From Tritonibacter multivorans (lineage in GTDB: Bacteria; Pseudomonadota; Alphaproteobacteria; Rhodobacterales; Rhodobacteraceae): 64,000 nucleotides of DNA. The notes below the pieces were generated by a model. It searched no databases. It worked only from the letters and a program-made list of their open reading frames with translations, and had not been told where the DNA came from. Shown piece after piece: positions 17,497 to 27,195 of the stretch (position 1 is the stretch's first letter; the number at the start of each line of letters is the position of its first letter). The DNA is taken from assembly GCF_001458415.1 (NCBI RefSeq), contig NZ_CYSD01000040.1:1-64000 (forward strand). Reading direction: 5' to 3'. A program made the translations under genes and the position numbers.

Positions 17497-18534
17497 ATGC
17501 CCGCCAGTTCTGCCAACCGCTCTTCTCGTCTGAACCTGCCTTATCTGCTGCCTGCGCAGGCGCAGAAACATGTGACCCATAATGAAGCCCTGCTGCGTCT
17601 GGATCAGCTGTGCCAATTGGTGTTGGCGCAGGTTGACGCGCTGGATCCGCCGGTCGCCCCCGCCAATGGTGCGGCCTATGGGCTGGCGGCAAATCCAACC
17701 GGTGCCTGGGCCGGGCAGGGGGGGCAGCTTGCTTTCTTTGAAGGCGACGCCTGGCATTTTCTGACACCGCAGCCTGGTTGGCGAGCCTGGGTGCGGGATC
17801 TCGACCAGATGCAGGTCTGGGATGGGGCGGCCTGGCAATTGGCCGAGAGCGCAGAACGCGCCCGCCTTGGGGTGGGCACCTCGGCAGATGCGCAGAACCC
17901 TCTGGCGGTGGCAGGGCCTGCAACGCTGTTCACCCATGCGGGCACAGGCCATCAGCTGAAACTCAACAAGGCCACGGCGGCGGACACCGCAAGCCTGCTG
18001 TTCCAGTCGGGCTTCACCGGCCATGCCGAGATCGGGCTGGCCGGTGATCTGGGGCTGTCGGTGAAAACCAGCCCCGATGGCAACAGTTGGAGCGAAGTTC
18101 TGAAAGTCGACCCAGCCACCGCCACACTTGGCGGGGTGGCAGTACAGGCGGCAGCAGATGATGTGACTCCGGGGCGGTTGATGCGGGCGGATTACGGCTA
18201 TGGGCCCGGCAATCTTCTTGGGGCGGTCAGTCGCGCCGCAGGTCAGCCCACCGGCGCCGTTATGGAACGTGGCGAGGATGCAAATGGCGCTTATCTGCGT
18301 CTGGCGGATGGCAGTCAGATGGTCTGGGGCGCGCGGGCGTCCGGCACGGTCTGGAGCTTCCCACGCGCCTTTATTGCACCGCCGCAGGTGATGGTGACCG
18401 CCACACAGGGCGGGCGTCTGGTCTGGGCGGATGGGGTTTCGGCCAGTGCAGCAACACCGCGCAGTGAGACCCCTGCAGGGGCGGAGCAGACCGGTGACCC
18501 CCTGCAGTGTTTTGCCGTTGGACGGTGGGACTGA
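17497..18534 (+). CDS. DUF2793-domain fibre-like protein
   Basis: The ATG at 17497 has an ideal AGGAGG six bases upstream and gives 345 residues. Residues about 10-115 match the DUF2793 pattern: RLNLPYLLPAQAQKHVTHNEALLRLDQL, then GAWAGQGGQLAFFEGDAWHFLTPQPGW and QVWDGAAW. In the Rhodobacter gene transfer agent and related phages this domain heads tail-fibre proteins. The rest has repeated beta-rich, Gly-rich segments (GHAEIGLAGDLGLSVKTSPDGNSWSEVLKV) as in fibre or receptor-binding proteins. No phage structural genes are near. It lies between yjbE and a convergent Wza-type gene. The domain is certain. A polysaccharide-binding role is inferred. Confidence 0.85.
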   Translation: MPASSANRSSRLNLPYLLPAQAQKHVTHNEALLRLDQLCQLVLAQVDALDPPVAPANGAAYGLAANPTGAWAGQGGQLAFFEGDAWHFLTPQPGWRAWVRDLDQMQVWDGAAWQLAESAERARLGVGTSADAQNPLAVAGPATLFTHAGTGHQLKLNKATAADTASLLFQSGFTGHAEIGLAGDLGLSVKTSPDGNSWSEVLKVDPATATLGGVAVQAAADDVTPGRLMRADYGYGPGNLLGAVSRAAGQPTGAVMERGEDANGAYLRLADGSQMVWGARASGTVWSFPRAFIAPPQVMVTATQGGRLVWADGVSASAATPRSETPAGAEQTGDPLQCFAVGRWD

Positions 18535-18552
18535 TCCGGGTCAGCAGGTCCG

Positions 18553-19668
18553 TTAAAGGGCGCCTGCGCGGCTGAAGACGCCAAAGAAGTTGCCAATCAG
18601 GTTGGAAATCGTCAGCGCATCGTTGATCGGGCTTTCGGTGGCCATGACCAGGTCCCCGGGGTTTATTTTGAAGTTGCGCGCGGAAAAGAGTCCGTCCGCC
18701 GAAGTCAGATCGAGGGTGAATACCACCCGAGTTTGGCGCGGTCCGCGTTGGCCCGGGGCCACGGCCCGGGGCTCATATTCGCGCAGCACCAACAGGCCCT
18801 GCGGGTCGGCGCGCCCGTCCTGGAAGCCGCCCGAAATCGACAGCGCATCCATTGCCGAGACCTCGTCCTTGGTAAAGATATGCAGATCTTCTCGGCCTGT
18901 GGCGCCAAAGGACAAGAAATAACGCTCGTCCTCTTCGACAAAGACCCGGTCGCCGCCACGCAGCAGGGTGTCTTGGTTGGGTGCATTCAGCAGGCTGTCC
19001 ACCGAGGTGCCATAAAGCTGACCACTGCGCATCAGGCGGATTTGGGGGTTGTTGAGATTGGCAGAAATGCCGCCCCCGGCTGCGATCAGACCCAGCACCG
19101 AATAATTGCGATCGGGCATGGGATAGGTGCCGGGTTGGGCCACACCCGAGACCAGATCGACCGAATTGTTGCGCCCCTCTTTCATGTCCAGCTGCAGTTG
19201 CGCAGAGGGCACAATGCTTTCGAGCTGCTGTTGCAGGCTGGTGCGGGCATCATCGGGGCTCATACCTTTGACATAGACCTCACCGACATAGGGCATGAAG
19301 ACCGTACCATTGGCGCCCACGCGCACATCTTGCAGCTGCACCATTTTCTGTTCGGTCGAAGTCAGAAGCGAGTTGGCATTGCTGTCCCAGATCCGCAGCG
19401 TGAGCAGGTCGCCCGGCTGCAAGATCTGCGTCTTGGACCCGCGCGAGGCTGCAATCCACTGCAGGGTTTCCTGCTTACCGGTCAGCGGCCATTGCGCGAC
19501 CGTGGGCAGGAAGGCGCGGCTGACCTCATAAAGCGCAAAGCCTGCATCTTCGCGGCTGGATTCCCGCAGGATTTCTTCGCTGGCAGGGGCGCCACCGGGC
19601 AACCGCCCGCAGGCCACTGGCACAAGACAGAGGCAAAGGGCGGCGAGAAGGAAGTGGTGGGAGCGCAT
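18553..19668 (-). CDS. Wza/KpsD-type polysaccharide export lipoprotein
   Basis: From the ATG complementary to 19668 the product is 371 residues. It has a signal peptide and lipobox (LVPVAC, Cys20). A longer frame from 19800 adds 44 unrelated residues. The Poly_export domain is seen in LQPGDLLTLRIWDSNAN and GTVFMPYVGEVYVKGMSPDDA. Two SLBB-like segments follow (VSGVAQPGTYPMPDRNYSVLG... and FGATGREDLHIFTKDEVSAMDALSISGG). Proteins of this type form the outer-membrane exit channel for capsule or EPS. With kpsMTE nearby and no separate KpsD, it may serve the ABC route, the exosortase-locus route, or both. It is convergent with the DUF2793 gene (18 bp gap). Confidence 0.92.
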   Translation of the reverse strand: MRSHHFLLAALCLCLVPVACGRLPGGAPASEEILRESSREDAGFALYEVSRAFLPTVAQWPLTGKQETLQWIAASRGSKTQILQPGDLLTLRIWDSNANSLLTSTEQKMVQLQDVRVGANGTVFMPYVGEVYVKGMSPDDARTSLQQQLESIVPSAQLQLDMKEGRNNSVDLVSGVAQPGTYPMPDRNYSVLGLIAAGGGISANLNNPQIRLMRSGQLYGTSVDSLLNAPNQDTLLRGGDRVFVEEDERYFLSFGATGREDLHIFTKDEVSAMDALSISGGFQDGRADPQGLLVLREYEPRAVAPGQRGPRQTRVVFTLDLTSADGLFSARNFKINPGDLVMATESPINDALTISNLIGNFFGVFSRAGAL

Positions 19669-19789
19669 GCGGAGCCTGTAGAATATGTGAAATTTCTTCC
19701 GGCAAGATACTGGCACTGATATAGCCGTCAACACAGGAGAGCCGGGACGGGGGAGAAGCCGCGGAAAGATGCAGGAGCTGTGACATTTT

Positions 19790-20701
19790 ATGACAGGCAA
19801 TACCGGTGGTGCAGAGACGGACGGCGGGCCACAGCCGAGTCATGAACGGGGCCATAAACTGAGGCAGAACCAGGGGCTGGTCCTGGGCGCCTCAGGGCGG
19901 ATCGGGCGCTTGCTCCGCCAGCAGTGGGACGTCGGCGCCGCGGTGTGGCAGAGCCGACGCAGATTGGGAGGGGAGGTGGCCGTTTTTGACCCATTAGAGC
20001 CTGTTTCTCTGCAGCAAGCCGCCATGGGATGTCGTCGCATTCTCTGTCTGGCCGGGCCCGTTCCGGGGCGCAGCTCCGGTGCGGATCTGGCGGATCACAG
20101 CCGTCTGGCCGAGGCGGCCGTGAGGGCAGGGGCGGCCGTCGGGGCGGATGTGCTTCTGGCATCGTCCGCTGCGGTTTACGGTGCGCAGCCCAAGGCGCGC
20201 GAAGATCAGCCCCTGACCCCGGCCAACCCCTATGGCATCGCCAAAGCCGAGATGGAGGCCCATGCGCTGGACCTCGGCGCGCGCCTGGGCGTGCGGGTGT
20301 GCAATCTGCGGATCGGCAATATTGCTGGTTTTGACGCAGCCCTCGGGGGCTGGCGGCCGGGCTTCACGCTGGACCGGTTTCAAGACGGCACCACCCCAAT
20401 GCGCAGCTATATAGGCCTCAGCTGCCTTGCCGATGTGCTGGGGGCGCTGCTGCAGCAGGACGATTTGCCAACAGCGCTCAATATTGCCCAGCCCGGTCTG
20501 ATTGAGATGGGGGCGCTGCTTGAGGCCGCGGGATATGAATTTGCCACCCGTCCTGCGCCGGATACCGCCATCCCTGCGGTGGGGCTTGACCTTTCGCGCC
20601 TGAAAGCGCTTTTGGGGGCAGAGCGTCTGCCAGATGCGGATGCTCATGTCATGGTGCGCGATTTTGCCTTATTAGAGCCGGAACTGAAGGAAGCTTTCTG
20701 A
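19790..20701 (+). CDS. NAD-dependent epimerase/dehydratase family protein
   Basis: This 303-residue extended SDR has the nucleotide motif LVLGASGRIGRLLRQQW near residue 30 and ASSAAVYG. Its active-site segment is NPYGIAKAEME (YxxxK). The C-terminal part is short, as in sugar epimerases and UDP-glucose 4-epimerase-like reductases. It is 18 bp upstream of the initiating sugar transferase, so it may make that enzyme's nucleotide-sugar substrate, as seen for 4-keto reductases paired with WcaJ/PglC-like transferases. Substrate cannot be assigned. Confidence 0.8.
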   Translation: MTGNTGGAETDGGPQPSHERGHKLRQNQGLVLGASGRIGRLLRQQWDVGAAVWQSRRRLGGEVAVFDPLEPVSLQQAAMGCRRILCLAGPVPGRSSGADLADHSRLAEAAVRAGAAVGADVLLASSAAVYGAQPKAREDQPLTPANPYGIAKAEMEAHALDLGARLGVRVCNLRIGNIAGFDAALGGWRPGFTLDRFQDGTTPMRSYIGLSCLADVLGALLQQDDLPTALNIAQPGLIEMGALLEAAGYEFATRPAPDTAIPAVGLDLSRLKALLGAERLPDADAHVMVRDFALLEPELKEAF

Positions 20702-20718
20702 ACTATGAGCCGTGAAAT

Positions 20719-21330
20719 ATGACCTGGGACAAGCGCCTGTTCGATCTGTTTTTTGCCTCGCTTCTGATTGTGATCTTGGGGCCCATTTTGCTGGCTTTGC
20801 TGGTCTGGCTGCTGATTAAAGAAGGCCGCCCCATTTTCTATGTGGCGGAACGGATGAAGGCGCCGGGAGAGCCGTTCAACCTGTGGAAGCTGCGTACCAT
20901 GACCGTGGTTGATGAAGACAGTGGCGTGTCAGGCGGCGATAAGGCGGCCCGGGTGACCAAGACCGGGGCCTGGCTGCGCTCTAAACGTCTCGATGAATTT
21001 CCGCAGCTGTGGAACATTCTGCGCGGCGATCTGTCCTTTGTCGGCCCGCGTCCGCCCCTGCGCCAATATGTCGAAGCCTACCCCGAGATCTACAATGAGG
21101 TGCTGAAGTCGCGCCCCGGCGTCACGGGCCTTGCCTCGATTGTCTATCACCGCCACGAGGCCGCACTGCTGGAGCGCTGCGAAACCCGGGAAGAGACCAA
21201 TGCGATCTATTCCCGGATCTGTGTGCCCGCGAAGGCGCGGCTGGATCTGATTTATCAGCGCCATCAGAATATGGCCTATGATTTTGATCTGGTGTTCCAG
21301 ACCATCGGCAATATCTTCATGCGTCGCTGA
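20719..21330 (+). CDS. Initiating sugar transferase (undecaprenyl-phosphate phosphoglycosyltransferase)
   Basis: The 203-residue protein is a monotopic phosphoglycosyltransferase of the bacterial sugar transferase family (PF02397). It has one N-terminal hydrophobic segment (LFDLFFASLLIVILGPILLALLVWLLI). The core motifs GRPIFYVAERMKAPGEPFNLWKLRTM, SKRLDEFPQLWNILRGDLSFVGPRPP and RPGVTGLASI follow. It transfers a sugar phosphate from a UDP-sugar to undecaprenyl phosphate and starts repeat-unit assembly at the inner membrane. Its small size matches PglC/WcaJ-core enzymes. It likely forms an operon with the epimerase upstream and is convergent with RTX gene 2. Confidence 0.93.
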   Translation: MTWDKRLFDLFFASLLIVILGPILLALLVWLLIKEGRPIFYVAERMKAPGEPFNLWKLRTMTVVDEDSGVSGGDKAARVTKTGAWLRSKRLDEFPQLWNILRGDLSFVGPRPPLRQYVEAYPEIYNEVLKSRPGVTGLASIVYHRHEAALLERCETREETNAIYSRICVPAKARLDLIYQRHQNMAYDFDLVFQTIGNIFMRR

Positions 21331-21337
21331 AGGGGGC

Positions 21338-23737
21338 CTAGCCAAAAATTATATCATCGGCCAGGGCAGACAGCGCTTCGGCATCAAGCAGATTGCTGAA
21401 GGTCAGCACATCGCCGCGGCCAAAGTTCAGCACAAGTCCTTCGTTGGTGATGCGGGCGTGGTCGGCCAGAAGGTCTGCGGCGCTTTCTGATCCGTCTCGC
21501 AAAGCTCCCTCCAGCCGCAAGATATCCTCGCTGAGGCGGAAATCCTCGATTTCGTCCTGGTCGTCATTGCGGCCAAAGACAAAAGTATCGGCCAGTGTGC
21601 CGCCGCGCAGGGTGTCATTGCCTGCGCCGCCATCCAGCACATCCACACCCTGATTGCCCTGCAGCAGATCGGCCCCGCTGCCACCGCGCAGGGTATCATC
21701 GCCAGTGCCACCAAAGAGCTGGTCGATACCATCCCCTCCGGACAGGACATCCGATCCGAAATTGCCATAGAGCGTGTCATTGCCGGAATTGCCATAGAGC
21801 GCATCCCACGCCGACCCGGCCGAGATCCAGTCGTGCCCACGCCCGCCGGCAAGATAGTCATCGCCAGAGGAGCCATAGAGATGGTCCTGGCCTTCGCCGC
21901 CATAGAGGCTGTCCCAGCCGGACCGGCCGTGGATCGTATCATTGCCAAGGCCACCATCCGCCCAGTCAACGCCATCCCCAGCCGAGATATAGTCGTCACC
22001 CGCACCCCCATAAAGCGTGTCGAGCGCGGTGTTGCCGTAAAGCTGGTCATTGCCGATCCCGCCATAAAGCGTGTCATCTCCGGTACCGCCAGACAGGCTG
22101 TCGGCGCCGTCTTCACCTTCCAGGTGATCGCGCCCACCGCTGCCCTCCAGCGTGTCCTGCCCCAGGCCACCGAACAGCTGGTCATGACCACCGCCGCCGT
22201 CTAGCTGGTCATTGCCATCCTGACCATAAAGCGTGTCATTGCCGTCTTGCCCGGTCAGCTGATCATGGCCCGCGCCACCCACCAGCTGCCCGCTGCCGCG
22301 CAGGTTTATGGCAGGTTCTTCAACCAGGGGTGGGCGGTGCAGCCCCAGCAGATCGTAACGCAGGAAATCCGTATAGGACAATGGCCTCAAATCGTCTGTG
22401 TAGAGCCTGATTTCGTCGCCGCCGTAGCGCAGCACCGCGCCGTCGCTGGTGGCAGAAATGTCAATTTGCCCAACGGAGCTGAGCCCGCTCCAAGCATTGA
22501 GATCAATGCGGTCTTGGCTGGGGTCGAAATTGCGGATCTCGTCCTGATCGCCATCTGCGGCCAGCACAAAGACATCTGCGCCCGCCCCGCCGGTCAGCTG
22601 GTCCTGGCCTGCGCCATCCAGCAGGACCCCACCACTATTGGGCGCCACCAGATCATCACGGTCATTGCCGCCCTGTTGCAGCCGCGCTTCCGAGAGTGAC
22701 AGGCTCAGATGGGTCAGGCCGGGCTCCCGCTCGGAACTGACAAACACATGCAGCTGATTGTCCTCCATATGCAGCTGCAGGCCGTTTATATTGGCCAGCG
22801 ACAGGGCGGCGCTGTCGGCAATGGTGTCGACCACGCTCAACCGGCCGCCGGGCAGAAGCGCCAGCAGTGTCAGCCCAGCATCGCCGCCTCCCGCCACCAC
22901 CCAGGTCTGGCCGTTGTGGGTCACGGCCTCGAGGACGGAGAGCGCCCCAAACCGTGTGGCAAGCGTGTCATTGAGATGATGGCGCAGGGTCAGATGGCCG
23001 GTGCTATCGAGGGCCATCACCGAAATGGAACTGCTGCCTGCCGCCCCGAGAAGCACCAGCGGCTCGCCTCCGGCCTCGGTCACCAAAAGCGCGCTCGGGG
23101 CGTGGACGCCAACTCCTTCTTCAGCACCGAGGCTGCTGCTGTGGCTGAGCTGACCCTGTGCCTCCAGACGATAGGCGCTGAGGCCGGGTTCCGTGCGGGA
23201 AGCCGCCAGTACAAAGGACTGCCCCGCCCGTTCGACGGCGGCCATGAGATGCACATCCGCGGCGTAGGTTGCCCTACTGTCGCCACTGTGATGGAGCGCG
23301 CGCAAGCTGCCATCGCTATTTGGCCGCAGGCTGAAAAAGCCGGACTGCCCGGCGCCGCTGGCCAAAAGCAGGGAAGTGCCGTCGATCTCCACCGCCATCA
23401 GGCAGACCGCATCGGCTGTGAACCCGGACTGTCCGGTGTCATAAAGCGCGCTGCGCGCCTGGGGGGGGGCCTCTTCCAGCACTTGCTCTAGATCGCTTTG
23501 CTGCAGGGAGCGGCTACGGCTGCCTAGCGGCAGAGCGCGGAGCGCGCCACTGGCCGCGCTCTCACTGCGCTCAAAGGACAGTGTACCTGCTGCAAAATCG
23601 AAGTGATGGCTCAGGCCTGCCGCCGTCATGGCCAGCGTTGTGTTGCCTGCGGCTTCGGTCACCTGAAACCGTGGGGCAACAGCCACATGCTGGCCACGGT
23701 CCAGAGACACCACCGCTTCGATTTGAAACCACCCCAT
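21338..23737 (-). CDS. RTX calcium-binding secreted protein 2 with propeller-like N-terminus
   Basis: The protein has 799 residues and no Sec signal, so type I secretion is likely. Residues about 95-345 contain blocks such as [34 protein letters not shown] that recur about every 50 residues, consistent with a beta-propeller. Residues 370-450 carry a first RTX unit ([31 protein letters not shown]). From 475 on there are dense GGxGxD nonapeptides. The last 232 residues (21341-22036) align without gaps to RTX proteins 1 and 3. A C9 run (23461-23469, plus-strand G9) covers codons 90-93, and a G8 run lies in the upstream gap. A matrix or adhesin role is inferred. Confidence 0.9.
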   Translation of the reverse strand: MGWFQIEAVVSLDRGQHVAVAPRFQVTEAAGNTTLAMTAAGLSHHFDFAAGTLSFERSESAASGALRALPLGSRSRSLQQSDLEQVLEEAPPQARSALYDTGQSGFTADAVCLMAVEIDGTSLLLASGAGQSGFFSLRPNSDGSLRALHHSGDSRATYAADVHLMAAVERAGQSFVLAASRTEPGLSAYRLEAQGQLSHSSSLGAEEGVGVHAPSALLVTEAGGEPLVLLGAAGSSSISVMALDSTGHLTLRHHLNDTLATRFGALSVLEAVTHNGQTWVVAGGGDAGLTLLALLPGGRLSVVDTIADSAALSLANINGLQLHMEDNQLHVFVSSEREPGLTHLSLSLSEARLQQGGNDRDDLVAPNSGGVLLDGAGQDQLTGGAGADVFVLAADGDQDEIRNFDPSQDRIDLNAWSGLSSVGQIDISATSDGAVLRYGGDEIRLYTDDLRPLSYTDFLRYDLLGLHRPPLVEEPAINLRGSGQLVGGAGHDQLTGQDGNDTLYGQDGNDQLDGGGGHDQLFGGLGQDTLEGSGGRDHLEGEDGADSLSGGTGDDTLYGGIGNDQLYGNTALDTLYGGAGDDYISAGDGVDWADGGLGNDTIHGRSGWDSLYGGEGQDHLYGSSGDDYLAGGRGHDWISAGSAWDALYGNSGNDTLYGNFGSDVLSGGDGIDQLFGGTGDDTLRGGSGADLLQGNQGVDVLDGGAGNDTLRGGTLADTFVFGRNDDQDEIEDFRLSEDILRLEGALRDGSESAADLLADHARITNEGLVLNFGRGDVLTFSNLLDAEALSALADDIIFG

Positions 23738-23897
23738 GCCACTACGCCCCCATATGCCGCGCCCATTGCTATGGGCTTTAGGCTGCCGTGGCAGGGGGGT
23801 GGAGTTGGGGGGGGTCTGTGGTCAAAAAGGGGCAAATACCGAAGATTGTTTCCGGGTTTTGCGGTAATCCCGCGCAGGGTACACAGTTTTTACTTTG

Positions 23898-24560
23898 TCA
23901 GCGGCTGTTCTTCATATTGGCGACATGGCGGGCGATGGCCTCTTCGACATCGTCGTAGTAGGTGACACGGCCATTTTCCAAGACGGCACCAGCATTGCAG
24001 AGGTTCCGCACTTCGATAAGGGAGTGGGTCACCACAATGGCGCTGGCGGTCTTCATCCGGGCGTGGAAAATAGCGGAGCTCTTGCGGCGAAAGGCACTGT
24101 CCCCCACCGAAGTGACTTCATCCACCAGATAGGTGTCAAAATGCAGGGCCATGGAAATACCAAAGGCCAGCCGCGAGCGCATACCCGAAGAGTAGCTGCG
24201 CACGGGCATATGCAAATGCCCCCCAAGCGCGGCAAAATCGGCGACAAAATCCAACAGTTCATCGGTGTCCACACCGTAGATCCGGGCGACAAAACGGGCG
24301 TTTTGTGCGCCGGTCAGATCGCGGTGGAACGAGCCCGCAAACCCCACCGGAAAGGACACGCTGCCATGGCGGTGGATCTGGCCACTGTCGGGGTTCATAT
24401 TGCCCGAGATCATCTGCAACATGGTGGATTTTCCCGCCCCGTTGCGCCCCAGCAGGGCAATTGCCTTGCCCTTGGGAATGGTCAGATTGATGTCACGCGC
24501 CACATATTTGCGCCCGTTTGGGGTGGCAAAGCTCTTTGTGAGGTTCTCCAGCACAATCAT
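23898..24560 (-). CDS. kpsT: Capsule ABC transporter ATP-binding protein (KpsT)
   Basis: KpsT is the ATPase of the exporter that moves lipid-linked capsular polysaccharide across the inner membrane. The 220-residue protein has Walker A LLGRNGAGKSTMLQM, the ABC signature YSSGMRSRLAFGISMAL and Walker B HFDTYLVDEVTSVGD, all in KpsT/Wzt form. The length of about 220 residues without a C-terminal carbohydrate-binding domain points to KpsT-type export rather than Wzt O-antigen export. It lies 10 bp after kpsE on the same strand. Confidence 0.95.
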   Translation of the reverse strand: MIVLENLTKSFATPNGRKYVARDINLTIPKGKAIALLGRNGAGKSTMLQMISGNMNPDSGQIHRHGSVSFPVGFAGSFHRDLTGAQNARFVARIYGVDTDELLDFVADFAALGGHLHMPVRSYSSGMRSRLAFGISMALHFDTYLVDEVTSVGDSAFRRKSSAIFHARMKTASAIVVTHSLIEVRNLCNAGAVLENGRVTYYDDVEEAIARHVANMKNSR

Positions 24561-24570
24561 GGGCAGATCC

Positions 24571-26232
24571 TCAGCGGCGATCCCGCAGCGAGTAATAAAT
24601 CAAGGCCAGCGTGGCCCAGGATATCAGCAGGAACAGGCAGACGAGACCAAAGATCAGCACCCGGCGCGGGTATTCGGCGCTTTGGGCCAGCGTTGGGTTC
24701 AGATAGGCGGCCAGATAGCGACTTTGTCGCTGGGCTTCGGCTTGGGCGGCATCATAGTTCTGTAGGGCGCCTGCGTATTTCTGCTCGGCAAACTCGCGGT
24801 CCACGGAGAGGCGTTCGAACTCGGCCACCAAAGTGGCATAGTTATCACCATCAGCTGCGACCCCGCCGCCGCCGAATTTTTCGCGTTCCTGACGGATACG
24901 GGCGCGCAGGGCGGAAATGCGCTGTTCGGTCTGCTGCAGACGCGGGTCATTGGCCTGGGTATTGGTGACCAGAAGATCATAGTTGATCAGTTCGCTGCCC
25001 AGCTGCTGCTGCAGGGTGGTCAAAAGCCCCATCTGCAGTTGAATATCAGCGCTGGGGTCGACGATCTGGGTGCGCGAGCGGAAGGCGGTCAGGGATTGCC
25101 GGGCCACCTTCAGCTGTTCAACGGCCTGATCCAGCTCTTCGCGGGCATAGCGCATGGCGTCTTCACGCGCGATCGCCGAGAGCGTGTTGATCATCTTCGA
25201 GCTTTCTTCAAAGATCATCTGCGCAATGGCGCGCGCCTCTTCCGGGGTGAAGGCCAGAACTTTCAGTTCGATCAGACCGGTGCCGGGGGCGTAGGAAATC
25301 TGCACCATGCGCTGCCAATAGGCCAAGAGGTCTTCAATGGCGCTGTCGGGTGCCAGAGAAAACAGCGGGTCCTGATCATAGTAGCGGCTGTAGACGGATT
25401 GCAGATCCATGCGGGCGTGGACCTTTTCCACCAGTTCCTGCGACTGGATGAATTCAAAGAGGATGTCACTGTCCGAGGAGGACGCCGAAGACAGGTTGGT
25501 GAGGCCGCCCAGAATATCCACTGCCGAAGGCGCCTCTTCGCGCCGAACGGTAAAGCCGAGGCTGGATTTATACTGATCCACCGCACGTTCCCACAAGTAG
25601 ACGCCGGACAGGCCCGCCGGGATCAGCACACATAGAAGGAAGCTCCACAGCAGCAGCCAATGACGTTTCTTGGCGCGGGCCTGACGGGCCGGTGCATAGA
25701 TCGGATCTTTGTGGGGGGCTTTGCTGTCTGGTTTTAGCGCCTGTTTAGGGGTGGGTTTTGGGGGTGATTTCGGGGCAGGCTTGGCAGCCGGTTTTGTCTC
25801 TTTCTGTGCGGCCTGTTCTTTGGCTCGGGCCGCCAGACGCGTAGCGCGCTGTTTGGCTTTGGCACGGGACTGCCCCTTGACCGGAGGGCGAGGTGGGGCT
25901 TTGCCTTTACCTTTCCGGTTTTTGGTAGTTTTCTGTCGGGGTGTCTCCCCCCCCGCGGTGGAATCCGGGGCGGGTTTGGCCGTTAGTGCCGACTGGGACT
26001 CCAATTGGGGGGGCGATTGGGGCGCAGACTGTGGGCTTGGCTTGGTGCTGGACTGCGGCCCCGATGGGGGGCTCGGCTTAGCGGCAGTGTTTGGGGCTTG
26101 TGCGTGGTTTGGACTCTGCGTTTGTGTCTGTCCCGTGCCGCTCGCGGTCTGAGAAGGGGTATGCGGGGTGCCCGCGGCAGCACTCTGCGGCTTTGCGGCC
26201 AGAGCGCGGGGATTTGATTGAATGTCAGCCAA
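24571..26232 (-). CDS. kpsE: Capsule export inner-membrane protein (KpsE/BexC/CtrB family) with long N-terminal extension
   Basis: The protein has 553 residues. The core (from about 190) has a membrane segment 191-213 (HWLLLWSFLLCVLIPAG), a periplasmic coiled-coil domain (FIQSQELVEKVHARMDLQSVYSRYYDQDP, AIAREDAMRYAREEL, RISALRARIRQERE) and a C-terminal membrane segment 523-545. This is the PCP-3 layout of KpsE. Residues 1-190 are a Pro/Lys/Ala/Ser-rich cytoplasmic extension that ordinary KpsE lacks. The start is a TTG with no clear ribosome-binding site, and no ATG is available upstream. A G8 tract sits in codons 93-96. It bridges KpsMT to the outer-membrane exporter. Confidence 0.9.
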   Translation of the reverse strand: MADIQSNPRALAAKPQSAAAGTPHTPSQTASGTGQTQTQSPNHAQAPNTAAKPSPPSGPQSSTKPSPQSAPQSPPQLESQSALTAKPAPDSTAGGETPRQKTTKNRKGKGKAPPRPPVKGQSRAKAKQRATRLAARAKEQAAQKETKPAAKPAPKSPPKPTPKQALKPDSKAPHKDPIYAPARQARAKKRHWLLLWSFLLCVLIPAGLSGVYLWERAVDQYKSSLGFTVRREEAPSAVDILGGLTNLSSASSSDSDILFEFIQSQELVEKVHARMDLQSVYSRYYDQDPLFSLAPDSAIEDLLAYWQRMVQISYAPGTGLIELKVLAFTPEEARAIAQMIFEESSKMINTLSAIAREDAMRYAREELDQAVEQLKVARQSLTAFRSRTQIVDPSADIQLQMGLLTTLQQQLGSELINYDLLVTNTQANDPRLQQTEQRISALRARIRQEREKFGGGGVAADGDNYATLVAEFERLSVDREFAEQKYAGALQNYDAAQAEAQRQSRYLAAYLNPTLAQSAEYPRRVLIFGLVCLFLLISWATLALIYYSLRDRR

Positions 26233-26305
26233 GAGTATGGTCCAAACAGTTGCTTTCCAAACGCCTTACTCTGATTTCACAAACTGCACGAAAGTACCAG
26301 TCTTT

Positions 26306-27142
26306 ATGACAGACCCTTCTCTCCCGGAGGTTGCTCCGCCGCTGATGCCTGCATTGAAACCGGCTGCGCACCCGCATCTGCGGTTTCGTGGAGCACGGGC
26401 GATCACCGCATTGATCCTGCGTGAGATGTCGACCACCTATGGACGCAGCCCGGGGGGGTACCTCTGGGCCGTTCTGCAGCCGGTGGCGATGATCGTTATG
26501 CTGACACTGGCCTTTTCGGTGCTGCTGCGCTCGCCGTCTCTGGGCACCAGTTTTCTGCTGTTTTATGCCAGCGGTTTTCTGATCATGCGGATGTTTCAGG
26601 AGGTGGTCTCTGCGGTGGGCTGGGCCATCGGCTTTAATCAGGCGCTGCTGGCCTATCCGCGGGTGACGTACGTGGACACGCTGGTGGCGCGTGGCGTGCT
26701 GGCGCTGCTGACCCAGATCATGGTCTCTGCCATCGTGCTGGTCGGGATTTTTCTCTATGATGATGTGCGGGTGATTTTGGATTTTGCGCCTATTTTGCTG
26801 GCCTATGGCATGGCGATTTTGTTGGGTTTTGGCATTGGGACTTTCAATGCCTACGCCAGCTTTTCTTTCCCGGTCTATAAAACCGTCTGGGGTATTCTGA
26901 CCCGGCCGCTGATGCTGGTGTCGGGGATCTTCTATATCTATGAGGATTTGCCGGAATTTGCCCAAACGGTGCTGTGGTATAATCCGCTGATCCATCTGAC
27001 GGGCCTCGCCCGGATGGGGTTTTATGCGGATTATGATCCTGGTTATATCTCGCTTCTGTATGTGGCGCTGGTGGCTTGTATCCCGATGTTCTTTGGGGTG
27101 TTGATGCTGCGCCGCTATTCCAAGGACATCCTCTACAAATAA
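26306..27142 (+). CDS. kpsM: Capsule ABC transporter permease (KpsM)
   Basis: The 278-residue ABC-2 type permease has about six membrane segments (for example YLWAVLQPVAMIVMLTLAFSVLL, VLALLTQIMVSAIVLVGIFLY, ILLAYGMAILLGFGIGTFNAY). The amphipathic entry FRGARAITALILREMSTTYGRSPGGYLW is typical of KpsM. The ATG at 26306 (MTDPSLPEV) is preferred to 26222, which would overlap kpsE. It is divergent from kpsET across a 73-bp gap, an unusual split of what is normally one kpsMTE transcript. A bidirectional terminator follows. Confidence 0.94.
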   Translation: MTDPSLPEVAPPLMPALKPAAHPHLRFRGARAITALILREMSTTYGRSPGGYLWAVLQPVAMIVMLTLAFSVLLRSPSLGTSFLLFYASGFLIMRMFQEVVSAVGWAIGFNQALLAYPRVTYVDTLVARGVLALLTQIMVSAIVLVGIFLYDDVRVILDFAPILLAYGMAILLGFGIGTFNAYASFSFPVYKTVWGILTRPLMLVSGIFYIYEDLPEFAQTVLWYNPLIHLTGLARMGFYADYDPGYISLLYVALVACIPMFFGVLMLRRYSKDILYK

Positions 27143-27195
27143 AGGCTCTCGTCGGTGGTGGCCTGAGACCTTTGATACTTGGAGAGGCTGATAAA

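Noticed and set aside
17497-18534. Reading the DUF2793 gene as evidence of a prophage
   Set aside because: No terminase, portal, capsid, tail-tube, lysis or integrase gene is visible within the window, and its neighbours are EPS export genes.
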